DNA of 8,240 nt, taken from positions 1-8,240 of the forward strand of contig JACRNK010000086.1 of assembly GCA_016234985.1 (NCBI GenBank), written 5' to 3'. Below, piece by piece: positions 1-6,708 of the stretch. Every line of letters begins with the position of its first letter. Position 1 is the first letter of the stretch. The position numbers were made by a program, and so were the translations under genes. The notes beneath the pieces are model-generated. The model did no database searches and was not told the origin of the DNA. It worked only from the letters and a program-made list of their open reading frames with translations. The stretch comes from Deltaproteobacteria bacterium (GTDB lineage: Bacteria; Desulfobacterota; GWC2-55-46; UBA9637).

Positions 1-1
1 C

Positions 2-754
2 GAAGGCTTTAATCGGGGAGAGGCAGCAGAGGAAGAGCCTGCGGCAAGCAAGGGGGAATATGCTTCTATCGCGGATATAGACGAGTTGAAAAAATTGACG
101 ACTGATATAGAACAGGCTGGGGAGGTTGCGATAGCGGTGAATGCGGAACTCGGAACTCGGAACTCGGAACAAAAAAATGCAGAATCTTTGTTTTTAATTC
201 CGCAATCCGCAATCCGCAATCCGCATTGTGTAATTGCCTTTTGTTTAAAACCGCATCAGGCGTTTTCTGTTTCAATCCCGCCCCTACTTGCTCATTCTGC
301 GCTTGAGACAATCAAACCCGTTATTGAAGATGAAGGCATTAAGAAGATGTCTTGTGATGTAAAAGGGGTGCATCTGTTTTTTAAACGATATAATATTTGC
401 ATGAAAGGGGCGCATTTTGACGCCGGGATTGCGTCGTATCTGTTAAACCCTTCGCGCTCAAGCCATACGCTTGAAGATATAGCATATGAACAATTAGGCT
501 ATAAAATAAAGGGGCAAGGGGTAAGGGGCAAGGGGCAAGATTCTGATGAAGATGCCATTTGCAACCAAGCCTGCGCCGAGGCAGATGCGGTGTTTCAACT
601 TTCCCAAAAAATGCTGCCTCAGTTGGAAAATGAGGGGCTTTTAAAACTTTTTAACGAGATAGAAATGCCGTTAGCCGAGGTTCTCGCAGAAATGGAACTC
701 GATGGCATAAGGATTGACAAAGATTATCTGTCAACTCGATGGCATAAGGATTGA
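2..754 (+). CDS. polA: DNA polymerase I, N-terminal fragment (linker and degenerate 3'-5' exonuclease domain), 5' end outside window, frame broken at 3' end
   Basis: The frame is open from base 2, so the gene starts upstream and its 5' nuclease domain is missing here. Visible parts are an acidic linker, then a fold matching the 3'-5' exonuclease domain of Pol I (GEVAIAV, VIAFCLKP, the HFDAGIASYLLNP segment, ADAVFQLSQKM), then the lead-in to the polymerase domain (EIEMPLAEVLAEMELDGIRI). The metal-binding acids of E. coli Pol I are not seen: the first motif reads AVNAEL instead of DTET, the second lacks the Asp after NLKY, and the Tyr-x3-Asp of the third is Gln-x3-Glu by hand alignment. Proofreading is therefore probably lost, as in Thermus and Bacillus Pol I. 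Three 7-bp repeat arrays lie in this part. The frame ends at 754 only because of the 37-bp duplication at 696-769; the last five residues (RWHKD, with the T before them) are out-of-frame readthrough. Identity is secure. Whether the break is real is not. Confidence 0.9.
   Translation, partial: EGFNRGEAAEEEPAASKGEYASIADIDELKKLTTDIEQAGEVAIAVNAELGTRNSEQKNAESLFLIPQSAIRNPHCVIAFCLKPHQAFSVSIPPLLAHSALETIKPVIEDEGIKKMSCDVKGVHLFFKRYNICMKGAHFDAGIASYLLNPSRSSHTLEDIAYEQLGYKIKGQGVRGKGQDSDEDAICNQACAEADAVFQLSQKMLPQLENEGLLKLFNEIEMPLAEVLAEMELDGIRIDKDYLSTRWHKD
140..227. repeat. Palindromic cassette of two heptamer arrays inside polA
   Basis: The left half has the 7-bp unit ggaactc repeated about 3.7 times (145-170). 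The right half has ccgcaat repeated about 3.9 times (200-226). The outer ends are inverted repeats (aatgcgga at 140-147, tccgcatt at 220-227), and an A-run (170-177) and T-run (191-195) face each other across the centre. It encodes GTRNSE and QSAIRNPH, low-complexity peptide in a loop of the exonuclease domain just after AIAV and before VIAFCLK, where relatives have a short turn. It reads as an in-frame repeat insertion. The exact insertion borders cannot be fixed without an uninterrupted relative. Confidence 0.75.
511..538 (+). repeat. Third heptamer array in polA (ggggcaa x4)
   Basis: Four consecutive 7-bp units ggggcaa, ggggtaa, ggggcaa, ggggcaa encode KGQGVRGKGQ between the conserved LEDIAYEQLGY and the third exonuclease motif region. 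The unit length matches the two arrays at 145-170 and 200-226, but the sequence differs. It resembles the heptanucleotide short tandemly repeated repetitive sequences known in cyanobacteria and elsewhere. Confidence 0.85.
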
Positions 755-769
755 CAAAGATTATCTGTC
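696..769 (+). repeat. Exact 37-bp tandem duplication that frameshifts polA
   Basis: Bases 696-732 and 733-769 are identical head-to-tail copies beginning aactcgatgg and ending ttatctgtc. Because 37 is not a multiple of three, the second copy throws the frame by +1. The peptide LDGIRIDKDYLS can be read from copy one in the upstream frame and from copy two in the downstream frame. Removing either copy restores one continuous polA frame. It is either a recent slippage or recombination duplication, or an assembly error. Confidence 0.97.
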
Positions 770-1895
770 AAACCTTTCTAAAGAGCTGGAAGGCCGGATT
801 GAGATTCTGAAAAACAAGATTTACACAATTGCCGGCGCAGACTTTAATATAAGCTCGCCCAAACAGCTTGCGGCAATCTTATTTGACAAGCTTAAATTAA
901 AACCGGTAAAAAAGACAAAGACAGGATTTTCCACGGATGAGGAAGTTTTGACAATACTTGCTGCTTCTCATGAGCTTCCTGCCGAGGTCTTAAATTTCAG
1001 GCAGCTTTCAAAACTCAAGTCAACCTATGTGGACGCCATATTGGAGCTTGCCAATCCTGCAACCCAAAGGATTCATACATCCTTCAATCAAACCGTAACA
1101 GCCACAGGCAGGCTTTCCAGCTCAGAGCCTAATCTCCAGAATATCCCCATAAGGACAGAGCTTGGAAAAAGGATACGGCAGGCATTTGTTGCGGATAATG
1201 GCTGTTTATTTTTATCCGCCGATTATTCGCAGATAGAGCTGAGGATTGTCGCGCATTTTTCCCAAGACTCTCTTTTGATAGATGCGTTCAAAAAAGACGA
1301 GGATGTGCATACAAGGACAGCGTCAGAGGTCTTCGACGTTCAGCCTGAGCTTGTTACACCTGAGATGAGGAGGAGGGCGAAGGCCATAAATTTCGGCATT
1401 ATCTATGGCATGGGGGCTTATGGTTTGGCCGCAGAGCTTGGCATATCGCAGGATGAGGCAAGAGGTTATATAGACGACTATTTTCTTCATTATAAGGGAG
1501 TAAAGACATTCATAGATAAAACCATTAGCGAGGCAATGGAAAGGGGTTATGTGTCAACGTTCTTTGGAAGGCGCAGGCATGTGCCTGAGATCAGAAGCGG
1601 GAGCGAACAGATAAGAAGGTTTGGCGAAAGGATAGCTATCAATACGCCCATACAGGGGACAGCGGCGGACATAATAAAAGTCGCAATGATAAATATATTC
1701 AGAAGATTGAAAAATGAAATCCTTCAATCAAGAATGCTGCTTCAGATTCACGACGAGCTTATCTTTGAGGCGCCGGAAAAAGAGATAGAGTTAATGAAAG
1801 AGCTTGTAAAAAATGAGATGGAGACGGCAGCCAAACTGTCTGTGCCTGTAAAGGTTGACATCAATATCGGCAGAAATTGGGGAGGGCTGGGCTGA
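714..1895 (+). CDS. polA: DNA polymerase I, polymerase domain (3' part of frameshifted polA)
   Basis: This is the complete family A polymerase domain, which extends DNA from a primer in repair and Okazaki-fragment processing. Motif A (DYSQIELRIVAH) has its metal-binding Asp codon at 1221-1223. Motif B (RRRAKAINFGIIYG) begins at the codon for the second Arg near 1371. Motif C (QIHDEL) has its Asp at 1752-1754. The thumb/palm signature TGRLSSSEPNLQNIP and the C-terminal GRNWGGLG are also present, so the domain looks catalytically intact. The listed start (TTG at 714) lies inside the duplicated segment, has no convincing ribosome binding site and is probably not a true start. Real homology begins at LDGIRIDKDYLS, which is also present in the upstream frame. 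Deleting one 37-bp copy fuses this to the 2-754 frame as ordinary Pol I (LDGIRIDKDYLSNLSKELEG). If the frameshift is real, this would be a Klenow-like product needing internal initiation. An assembly or strain-variant explanation is at least as likely. Confidence 0.92.
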   Translation: MTKIICQLDGIRIDKDYLSNLSKELEGRIEILKNKIYTIAGADFNISSPKQLAAILFDKLKLKPVKKTKTGFSTDEEVLTILAASHELPAEVLNFRQLSKLKSTYVDAILELANPATQRIHTSFNQTVTATGRLSSSEPNLQNIPIRTELGKRIRQAFVADNGCLFLSADYSQIELRIVAHFSQDSLLIDAFKKDEDVHTRTASEVFDVQPELVTPEMRRRAKAINFGIIYGMGAYGLAAELGISQDEARGYIDDYFLHYKGVKTFIDKTISEAMERGYVSTFFGRRRHVPEIRSGSEQIRRFGERIAINTPIQGTAADIIKVAMINIFRRLKNEILQSRMLLQIHDELIFEAPEKEIELMKELVKNEMETAAKLSVPVKVDINIGRNWGGLG

Positions 1896-1901
1896 TTATG
1901 T

Positions 1902-1925
1902 ATTTAGGAGCGGCAACTCCTAAAT
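1902..1925. terminator. Perfect 9-bp hairpin just after polA (possible terminator or repeat)
   Basis: The arms atttaggag (1902-1910) and ctcctaaat (1917-1925) pair perfectly around the 6-nt loop cggcaa, and two G-T pairs can extend the stem outward. It lies 6 bp after the polA stop. No T-run follows, so it is not a classic intrinsic terminator. It could be an mRNA 3'-end stabiliser or a dispersed REP-like element. The right arm contains the ATG at 1924, an in-frame but unlikely start for the next gene. Confidence 0.5.
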
Positions 1926-1928
1926 GTC

Positions 1929-1958
1929 TTGCAAAAACAGGCTTAAAAAAGCTATTAT
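1929..1958 (+). promoter_or_regulatory. Candidate sigma-70-type promoter for the signalling operon
   Basis: TTGCAA (1929-1934) and TATTAT (1953-1958) are separated by 18 bp in AT-rich DNA about 50 bp before the preferred start at 2008. It is the only reasonable -35/-10 pair I see in the 112-bp gap after polA. The match is modest and chance is possible in AT-rich sequence. Confidence 0.3.
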
Positions 1959-1961
1959 AAA

Positions 1962-2001
1962 TTGTAGCGCGCAAGGCAAAGCCTCGCACTGCCTAATACA
2001 A
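1962..2001. repeat. Imperfect palindrome upstream of the sensor gene
   Basis: ttgta (1962-1966) can pair with tacaa (1997-2001), and inside it aggc (1974-1977) pairs with gcct (1981-1984) across an AAA loop, with a further GC pair step after one mismatch. The patch sits just before the preferred ATG at 2008, where no Shine-Dalgarno sequence is visible. It could be a decayed dispersed repeat or could affect translation. The evidence is structural only. Confidence 0.3.
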
Positions 2002-2007
2002 ACTTTC

Positions 2008-3708
2008 ATGAAAAAAACACTTTCCATAACTCAAAGATTTATATTGTTTGTCTCTATCTTTTTCATATTGGCTGCCGCTAATTTATGGTTTTATATTAAC
2101 GGCGCCAAGGGACTTGAGAAATATGCTGTTGTAAACAACATTATTTCTTCAATTAAAGGTGATGTTGTTGCCCTTGAATATGCGGCTGATATATTTGTTG
2201 TTGCCGGTGATTTTGAAAAAGGCTATGGCACAGAAGGCTTAAAAGACAAGACCGCTGCTATAGACAAGGGAGTGGCGCATTTGGAAGGCCTGCCTCTTGC
2301 TGCAATCTTCGGGAGCGATATTGCGCTGTCCGGGGAATACCATGCTTTTCTGAACGATTGGAGGCTGGTAAAGGAGAAAATAGGGGGAGTGACCAAGGCA
2401 ATCTCAAGAGAAGAAGCCTTGCTTACCCATAATGATATTGACCTTAAGACATTTCTTATAAGAGAAAGGCTGGAAAGGCTTGGTAAATTTATAGACAATG
2501 AAAATGCAAAGGCGGTTTCGGATGCAAACAACCGGACAGTCTATGGGTTTATCTTTTCTGCGATTTTAATCTTTATTATTGCATATATATTTTACAACAA
2601 GACTCTGAAGCCGATAAAAGCCGTAATAGCGATGGCAGAGAAGATGCATATCAGTGATAAGCCGGCCTCATCCGCCCCAGGCGGAGAGGAGATAAATACT
2701 CTGGCTAATGTGTTAAACAGCATGGCCGATGCTGTAAAAATGGCGCATAAGACGCTGGAAAAAGACATTTCAGACAAGACAAGGGAATTGGAAGCAAGAA
2801 CAAAAGAGTTTGCCGCGCTTAACAGAGTGGCCGGTTTAGCCGGCCGCACCCTGGCGCAAGAAGAGATAGTGGGCGCCGCCCTTGACGAACTAATGCTGGC
2901 ATCAGAAGCTGATGCGGGCTGGGTTTATCTGGCAGAGCCGCATGATGATGGAGGTTCGGTAACGAGGCTGCGTCTCAATGCCCACAGGGGGGTGTCGCAT
3001 ACATTTATAAGGGAGGCAAAGGAAGTAAAACCGGAAGAGGCTTATGTTGGCGGACAAATAAAGGGCAATGGACACAGGGTTATGGATGTAGCCGATATAG
3101 GCAACAGGTTAAAAGGCCTTTTACAAGACATGGGGTTCAAGAAGCTGTGCATCCTCCCTATTGTTTATGAAAATAGTTTGATTGGCGTCATAAGCCTGGC
3201 CGGTAAAGGGGCCAATTGCTTTTCTGGCGACAAAGGCAATTCTTGCGTATTTGCAGAATCTATGGCAAGCGAAATGGCTATTGCAATTGGGCATGCAAAG
3301 CTGTTTCAAAAAGAATTTAAAAGCAAACAATTCCTGGAGAGGATTATAGAACAATCCCCTGTCAGCATGGCGGTGTTTGACAAAAACGGCGTGTGTGTAA
3401 TGCTAAACACGACGTGCAAAAACCTTTTTGGAATAGCGAATGACGACCAGGTCATTGGGAAATACAATCTATTGAAGGATAATGAACTGGAAGAAAAAGG
3501 CTATGCGCATCTCGTCCACAGGATATTTGAAGGAGAATCAGTTGATATGGAAATTGAATATGACATATCAAATGTCCGGCATATTCAGATTAAAGCAGGG
3601 CCAAAGAGGCTTAAGCTTAAGATATTTCCGATATTTGATAATGACGGTTCCGTGTCAAACATAGCGGTAATGTACGAGGATGCGGCAAAAGAAACGGTAA
3701 GGAAATAG
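2008..3708 (+). CDS. Membrane sensor protein with HAMP, GAF and PAS domains but no transmitter or output domain
   Basis: This 566-residue protein has a first membrane helix at about 11-30 (FILFVSIFFILAAANLW) and a second at about 178-196 (VYGFIFSAILIFIIAYIF). Between them lies a helical, probably periplasmic, sensor region. Then follow HAMP (about 197-250), a coiled coil (about 250-285, KTLEKDISDKTRELEARTKE), a GAF-type domain (about 271-425) and a PAS domain (about 445-560, from LERIIEQSPVSMAVFDKNG). It stops right after the PAS fold at AVMYEDAAKETVRK: there is no HisKA, HATPase, GGDEF, EAL or methyl-accepting region. ATG 2008 is preferred because it begins MKKTLSITQRF directly before the membrane helix. 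ATG 1924 would add 28 unconvincing residues and lies in a hairpin. No good ribosome binding site is seen before either. The next gene is 18 bp away, so it is probably co-transcribed and may signal through that kinase. Ligands are unknown. Confidence 0.85.
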   Translation: MKKTLSITQRFILFVSIFFILAAANLWFYINGAKGLEKYAVVNNIISSIKGDVVALEYAADIFVVAGDFEKGYGTEGLKDKTAAIDKGVAHLEGLPLAAIFGSDIALSGEYHAFLNDWRLVKEKIGGVTKAISREEALLTHNDIDLKTFLIRERLERLGKFIDNENAKAVSDANNRTVYGFIFSAILIFIIAYIFYNKTLKPIKAVIAMAEKMHISDKPASSAPGGEEINTLANVLNSMADAVKMAHKTLEKDISDKTRELEARTKEFAALNRVAGLAGRTLAQEEIVGAALDELMLASEADAGWVYLAEPHDDGGSVTRLRLNAHRGVSHTFIREAKEVKPEEAYVGGQIKGNGHRVMDVADIGNRLKGLLQDMGFKKLCILPIVYENSLIGVISLAGKGANCFSGDKGNSCVFAESMASEMAIAIGHAKLFQKEFKSKQFLERIIEQSPVSMAVFDKNGVCVMLNTTCKNLFGIANDDQVIGKYNLLKDNELEEKGYAHLVHRIFEGESVDMEIEYDISNVRHIQIKAGPKRLKLKIFPIFDNDGSVSNIAVMYEDAAKETVRK

Positions 3709-3716
3709 GCATATAC

Positions 3717-3720
3717 GAGG
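3717..3720 (+). promoter_or_regulatory. Ribosome binding site of the hybrid kinase
   Basis: GAGG lies 6 bp before ATG 3727, inside the 18-bp gap after the sensor stop. It supports this start, which puts MRNIFHSFKISEKIG directly before the first membrane helix. Confidence 0.6.
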
Positions 3721-3726
3721 CAAAAT

Positions 3727-6708
3727 ATGAGGAACATATTCCATTCCTTCAAAATATCCGAAAAGATCGGCGCCGTATTTCTGATACTCCTTGCCATGAT
3801 GGGCATAGGCGGCATGGTAGGCCTTTATAACGCCAGGCAGATTGCCAGCGTTACAACAAGGCTTTATGCGGATTTCTTCATACGGCAGGGCACCCTCTCT
3901 TCAATAGAAAAGGAGCTGCTTGCAGACAGGCAGGATATGTTTCTTTATAATACAACGTCTGACACAGCCTCAAAGACATATCTGGAACATTCAATAAGGG
4001 ATCACGACAAAAAAATAAAAGACCTTCTTGAAGAGCACCTGAAGAGTGAAACGCCTGGAGATGAAGAAGCCGGGTTATATGAATCATTTAAAAAGGCATG
4101 GTCTGATTATAAGGCGATAAGGGATGAGACAATAAATGTTTCTAAGCAAGGCAATGCGGAAAAGGCCGGCGCCATGGCCATGGGCGATGCAGGGACAAGG
4201 TTTAAATCCGCCATGACCGCGCTGCAGACGCTCTTAACCGAAGAAAAAGGCGCCGCATTCAGCGAATATGATAGGGCAGGGTATCTTTCAAAGATAATCA
4301 TATGGGCGACCCTTGGTTTCACCGCCCTGGCTATAATCTTTTCTGTGGGCCTGTGGACCATTCTTACCCGTTCTATTGTAAAGCCCATAGAGGCATTGGA
4401 AAGGTCTGCCAAGAGGATAGCAGGCGGAAACCTGAAGGAAAGGGTGGCTGTTGTGTCAAAAGATGAAATAGGCGAGCTTGCCGCAGAGTTCAACAGCATG
4501 GTGGAGCATATTGAATATTATTATGCCACCCTTGAAAAGAAGGTGGAGGAGCGGACAGAGACAATAAAGGCTGCCAACGAGGAACTCTTCAGAAAGAAGC
4601 AGGAGATGGAGATATTGAATGAGGAGCTTGTAAAGGCCAACAAGATGAAGTCCCAATTCCTTGCCAATGTGAGCCATGAACTCCGAACCCCGCTGAACTC
4701 CATTATGGGTTTTTCCGAGCTCCTGACGGAAAAATCATTCGGCGAATTGAATGAAAAACAGGCTCAGTATGTCAACTATATTCACACAAGCGGCAGCCAT
4801 CTGCTGCACCTTATAAATAATATACTTGACCTTTCCAAGATAGAGGCAGGCAAGCTGGAACTGGAGCAGGATGAGTTTCCGCTTGCGGATGTAATAGGCG
4901 AAACGCTCGGCATTATCAGGCCTATGGCGCATAAAAAAGAGGTGGTTGTTGAGAGTAAAACTACTCCATTGTCTCCGACTGTCAGGCTTGACAGGCCGAA
5001 ATTCAAGCAGATTATGCTGAACCTTCTTTCAAATGCCGTAAAATTCAACAAAAACGGCGGCCGGGTAAGCATTGACTGGGATATATTAGAAGAGCCGAAA
5101 GGCGCTGTTATGGAAAGGGTTCTTCATGTCTCTGTGAAAGACACAGGCATAGGCATAAAAGATGATGATATCCCAAGGATATTCAGGGAATTTGAACAGC
5201 TTGACCCTTCCATAACAAGGGAATACGGCGGCACCGGCCTTGGCCTGGCGCTAACCAAAAAACTTGTGGAGCTGCATAATGGAAGAATATGGATGGAAAG
5301 CGAATATGGCAAAGGAACCACATTCCGTCTTGTGCTTCCTCAGGGTGTTGTAGGCCTGGAGCTTCCAACAGGCATACAGAAAGCCAATGCGCTGCAGCTT
5401 GCATCCATAAAAGATATGTCAATATTCCAGCAGCAAGACAACGAATCGTCTCCAACAATATTAGTTGCCAGCGAAAGCAAAGACATGAACGAGCTTGTAA
5501 AGGTCTATCTTGAGGAAAATGGTTATAGTGTTGAGCTTGCCGCTGACGGTGTTGAAGCCCTTAAAAAGGCGGGCAAGATAAAACCGTTCGCCATTATTCT
5601 GGGCATAGCGCTTCCAAAAAAAGACGGCTGGGAAATATTAAGGGAATTAAAGGCATCGCCTGACACCTGTGATATACCTGCGATAATAATATCCGCTTCC
5701 AATAATAAAGAGCTGGGTTTTAGTTTGGGGGCGGTGGATTATCTGGTAAAACCGGTTAATAAAGACAAACTGCTTCAGACGTTGGGCAAACTCAGCTTTA
5801 CAACAAAGGTAAAGAGGCACCCGTTCAGCATTCTGGCTATAGATGATGAGCCGCAGGTATTGGAATTTTTAGGCGATATTCTGGAAAAAGAGGGGTTCGG
5901 CGTGCTCAAGGCTACAAACGGCGAAGACGGCATTGCGCTTGCGATAGAAAGAGACCCCGACCTTATAATCCTTGATTTGATGATGCCGAGGGTAAGCGGT
6001 TTTGATGTGGTGGAACAATTAAAAAAACACCCTACTGCAAAGGATATACCCATAGTGATATTTACCGCAAAAGACATAACTGAAACAGACAAGGCAAAGC
6101 TTGGAGACAATATAGCCAATATACTCAGAAAGGCGGATTTTTCGAGAAACGGGCTCTTAAATGAGGTGAAAAAGCTTGAAATGGCATATCCTGCAAGGGC
6201 GCGGATGATAGACCCGTTGACAGGCGTGTTCAATCACAGATACTTCAGCCATTGGATAGAGCAGGAGGTGGCAAGAAGCAAAAGATACGGACTGCCGTTT
6301 GCCATGCTGCTGGTAGATGTGGACAGGCTGCAGGACTATAATACGAGGAACGGCTTTCTCCTTGGAAATGCGGCTCTTGTCGACCTCTCCAGATTGATAG
6401 AGGATAATATCCGAAAGGCTGATTGCCTTATCAGATACGGCGGAGATGAATTCCTTATTGTTTTGCCAAACATCGCAAAGGAGGCTGCCGCTGCGGTTGC
6501 GGAAAAACTCAGGGTCAGGGTTGGAAATCATATATTCCCGTCGTCGGACGGAAAGAAAAATGAAAGGATAACCGTAAGCATAGGCATTGCAGGTTTTCCG
6601 GCAGACGGCAAAGAATCAAACGACTTGATGCTGAACGTGAGTCATGCGGCAAAATATGCGTTTCAGAGCGGCGGCAACAAGGTTTTTATATTCAAGAAAG
6701 CGACATAA
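3727..6708 (+). CDS. Membrane hybrid histidine kinase with two receiver domains and a C-terminal diguanylate cyclase (GGDEF) domain
   Basis: Domains in the 993 residues: membrane helix (about 14-33), helical extracytoplasmic sensor of four-helix-bundle type, membrane helix (about 188-210), HAMP (about 212-265), coiled coil (to about 305), HisKA with phosphoacceptor H317 in SHELRTPLN, HATPase with N box N436, G1 box DTGIGI (D472) and G2 box GGTGLGL (G501-G505). REC1 (about 577-690) is degenerate: ILVASES replaces the acidic pocket and G626 sits at the phosphoacceptor position, though the KP lysine remains. REC2 (about 701-815) is intact, with D706/D707, D750 and K802. The GGDEF domain (about 829-990) starts DPLTG, has D864, GGDEF at 905-909 and the inhibitory RxxD site (R896, D899) at the standard five-residue spacing. 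The usual GHxxGD reads GFLLGN, so N881 replaces a guanine-contacting Asp. It is likely an active kinase that controls c-di-GMP synthesis in cis. The signal is unknown. Confidence 0.93.
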   Translation: MRNIFHSFKISEKIGAVFLILLAMMGIGGMVGLYNARQIASVTTRLYADFFIRQGTLSSIEKELLADRQDMFLYNTTSDTASKTYLEHSIRDHDKKIKDLLEEHLKSETPGDEEAGLYESFKKAWSDYKAIRDETINVSKQGNAEKAGAMAMGDAGTRFKSAMTALQTLLTEEKGAAFSEYDRAGYLSKIIIWATLGFTALAIIFSVGLWTILTRSIVKPIEALERSAKRIAGGNLKERVAVVSKDEIGELAAEFNSMVEHIEYYYATLEKKVEERTETIKAANEELFRKKQEMEILNEELVKANKMKSQFLANVSHELRTPLNSIMGFSELLTEKSFGELNEKQAQYVNYIHTSGSHLLHLINNILDLSKIEAGKLELEQDEFPLADVIGETLGIIRPMAHKKEVVVESKTTPLSPTVRLDRPKFKQIMLNLLSNAVKFNKNGGRVSIDWDILEEPKGAVMERVLHVSVKDTGIGIKDDDIPRIFREFEQLDPSITREYGGTGLGLALTKKLVELHNGRIWMESEYGKGTTFRLVLPQGVVGLELPTGIQKANALQLASIKDMSIFQQQDNESSPTILVASESKDMNELVKVYLEENGYSVELAADGVEALKKAGKIKPFAIILGIALPKKDGWEILRELKASPDTCDIPAIIISASNNKELGFSLGAVDYLVKPVNKDKLLQTLGKLSFTTKVKRHPFSILAIDDEPQVLEFLGDILEKEGFGVLKATNGEDGIALAIERDPDLIILDLMMPRVSGFDVVEQLKKHPTAKDIPIVIFTAKDITETDKAKLGDNIANILRKADFSRNGLLNEVKKLEMAYPARARMIDPLTGVFNHRYFSHWIEQEVARSKRYGLPFAMLLVDVDRLQDYNTRNGFLLGNAALVDLSRLIEDNIRKADCLIRYGGDEFLIVLPNIAKEAAAAVAEKLRVRVGNHIFPSSDGKKNERITVSIGIAGFPADGKESNDLMLNVSHAAKYAFQSGGNKVFIFKKAT

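Noticed and set aside
145..226. CRISPR array
   Set aside because: The repeats are 7 bp and directly adjacent with no spacers, so these are simple tandem arrays.
696..769. Programmed ribosomal frameshift in polA
   Set aside because: There is no slippery heptamer at the overlap, and the exact 37-bp duplication fully explains the frame change.
1924..2007. ATG at 1924 as start of the sensor protein
   Set aside because: It adds 28 residues with no signal-peptide character, begins in a hairpin arm and has no ribosome site. ATG 2008 gives a short basic N terminus directly before the membrane helix.
2829..2845. ggccgg/ccggcc hairpin in the sensor gene
   Set aside because: It encodes ordinary residues at the coiled coil to GAF transition (VAGLAGRT) with no added loop, so it is probably a chance palindrome.
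5775..6233. 152-codon open frame on the minus strand
   Set aside because: It lies opposite the well-conserved second receiver and GGDEF start of the kinase, and its translation is serine-rich with no recognisable domain. It is a shadow of the real gene.
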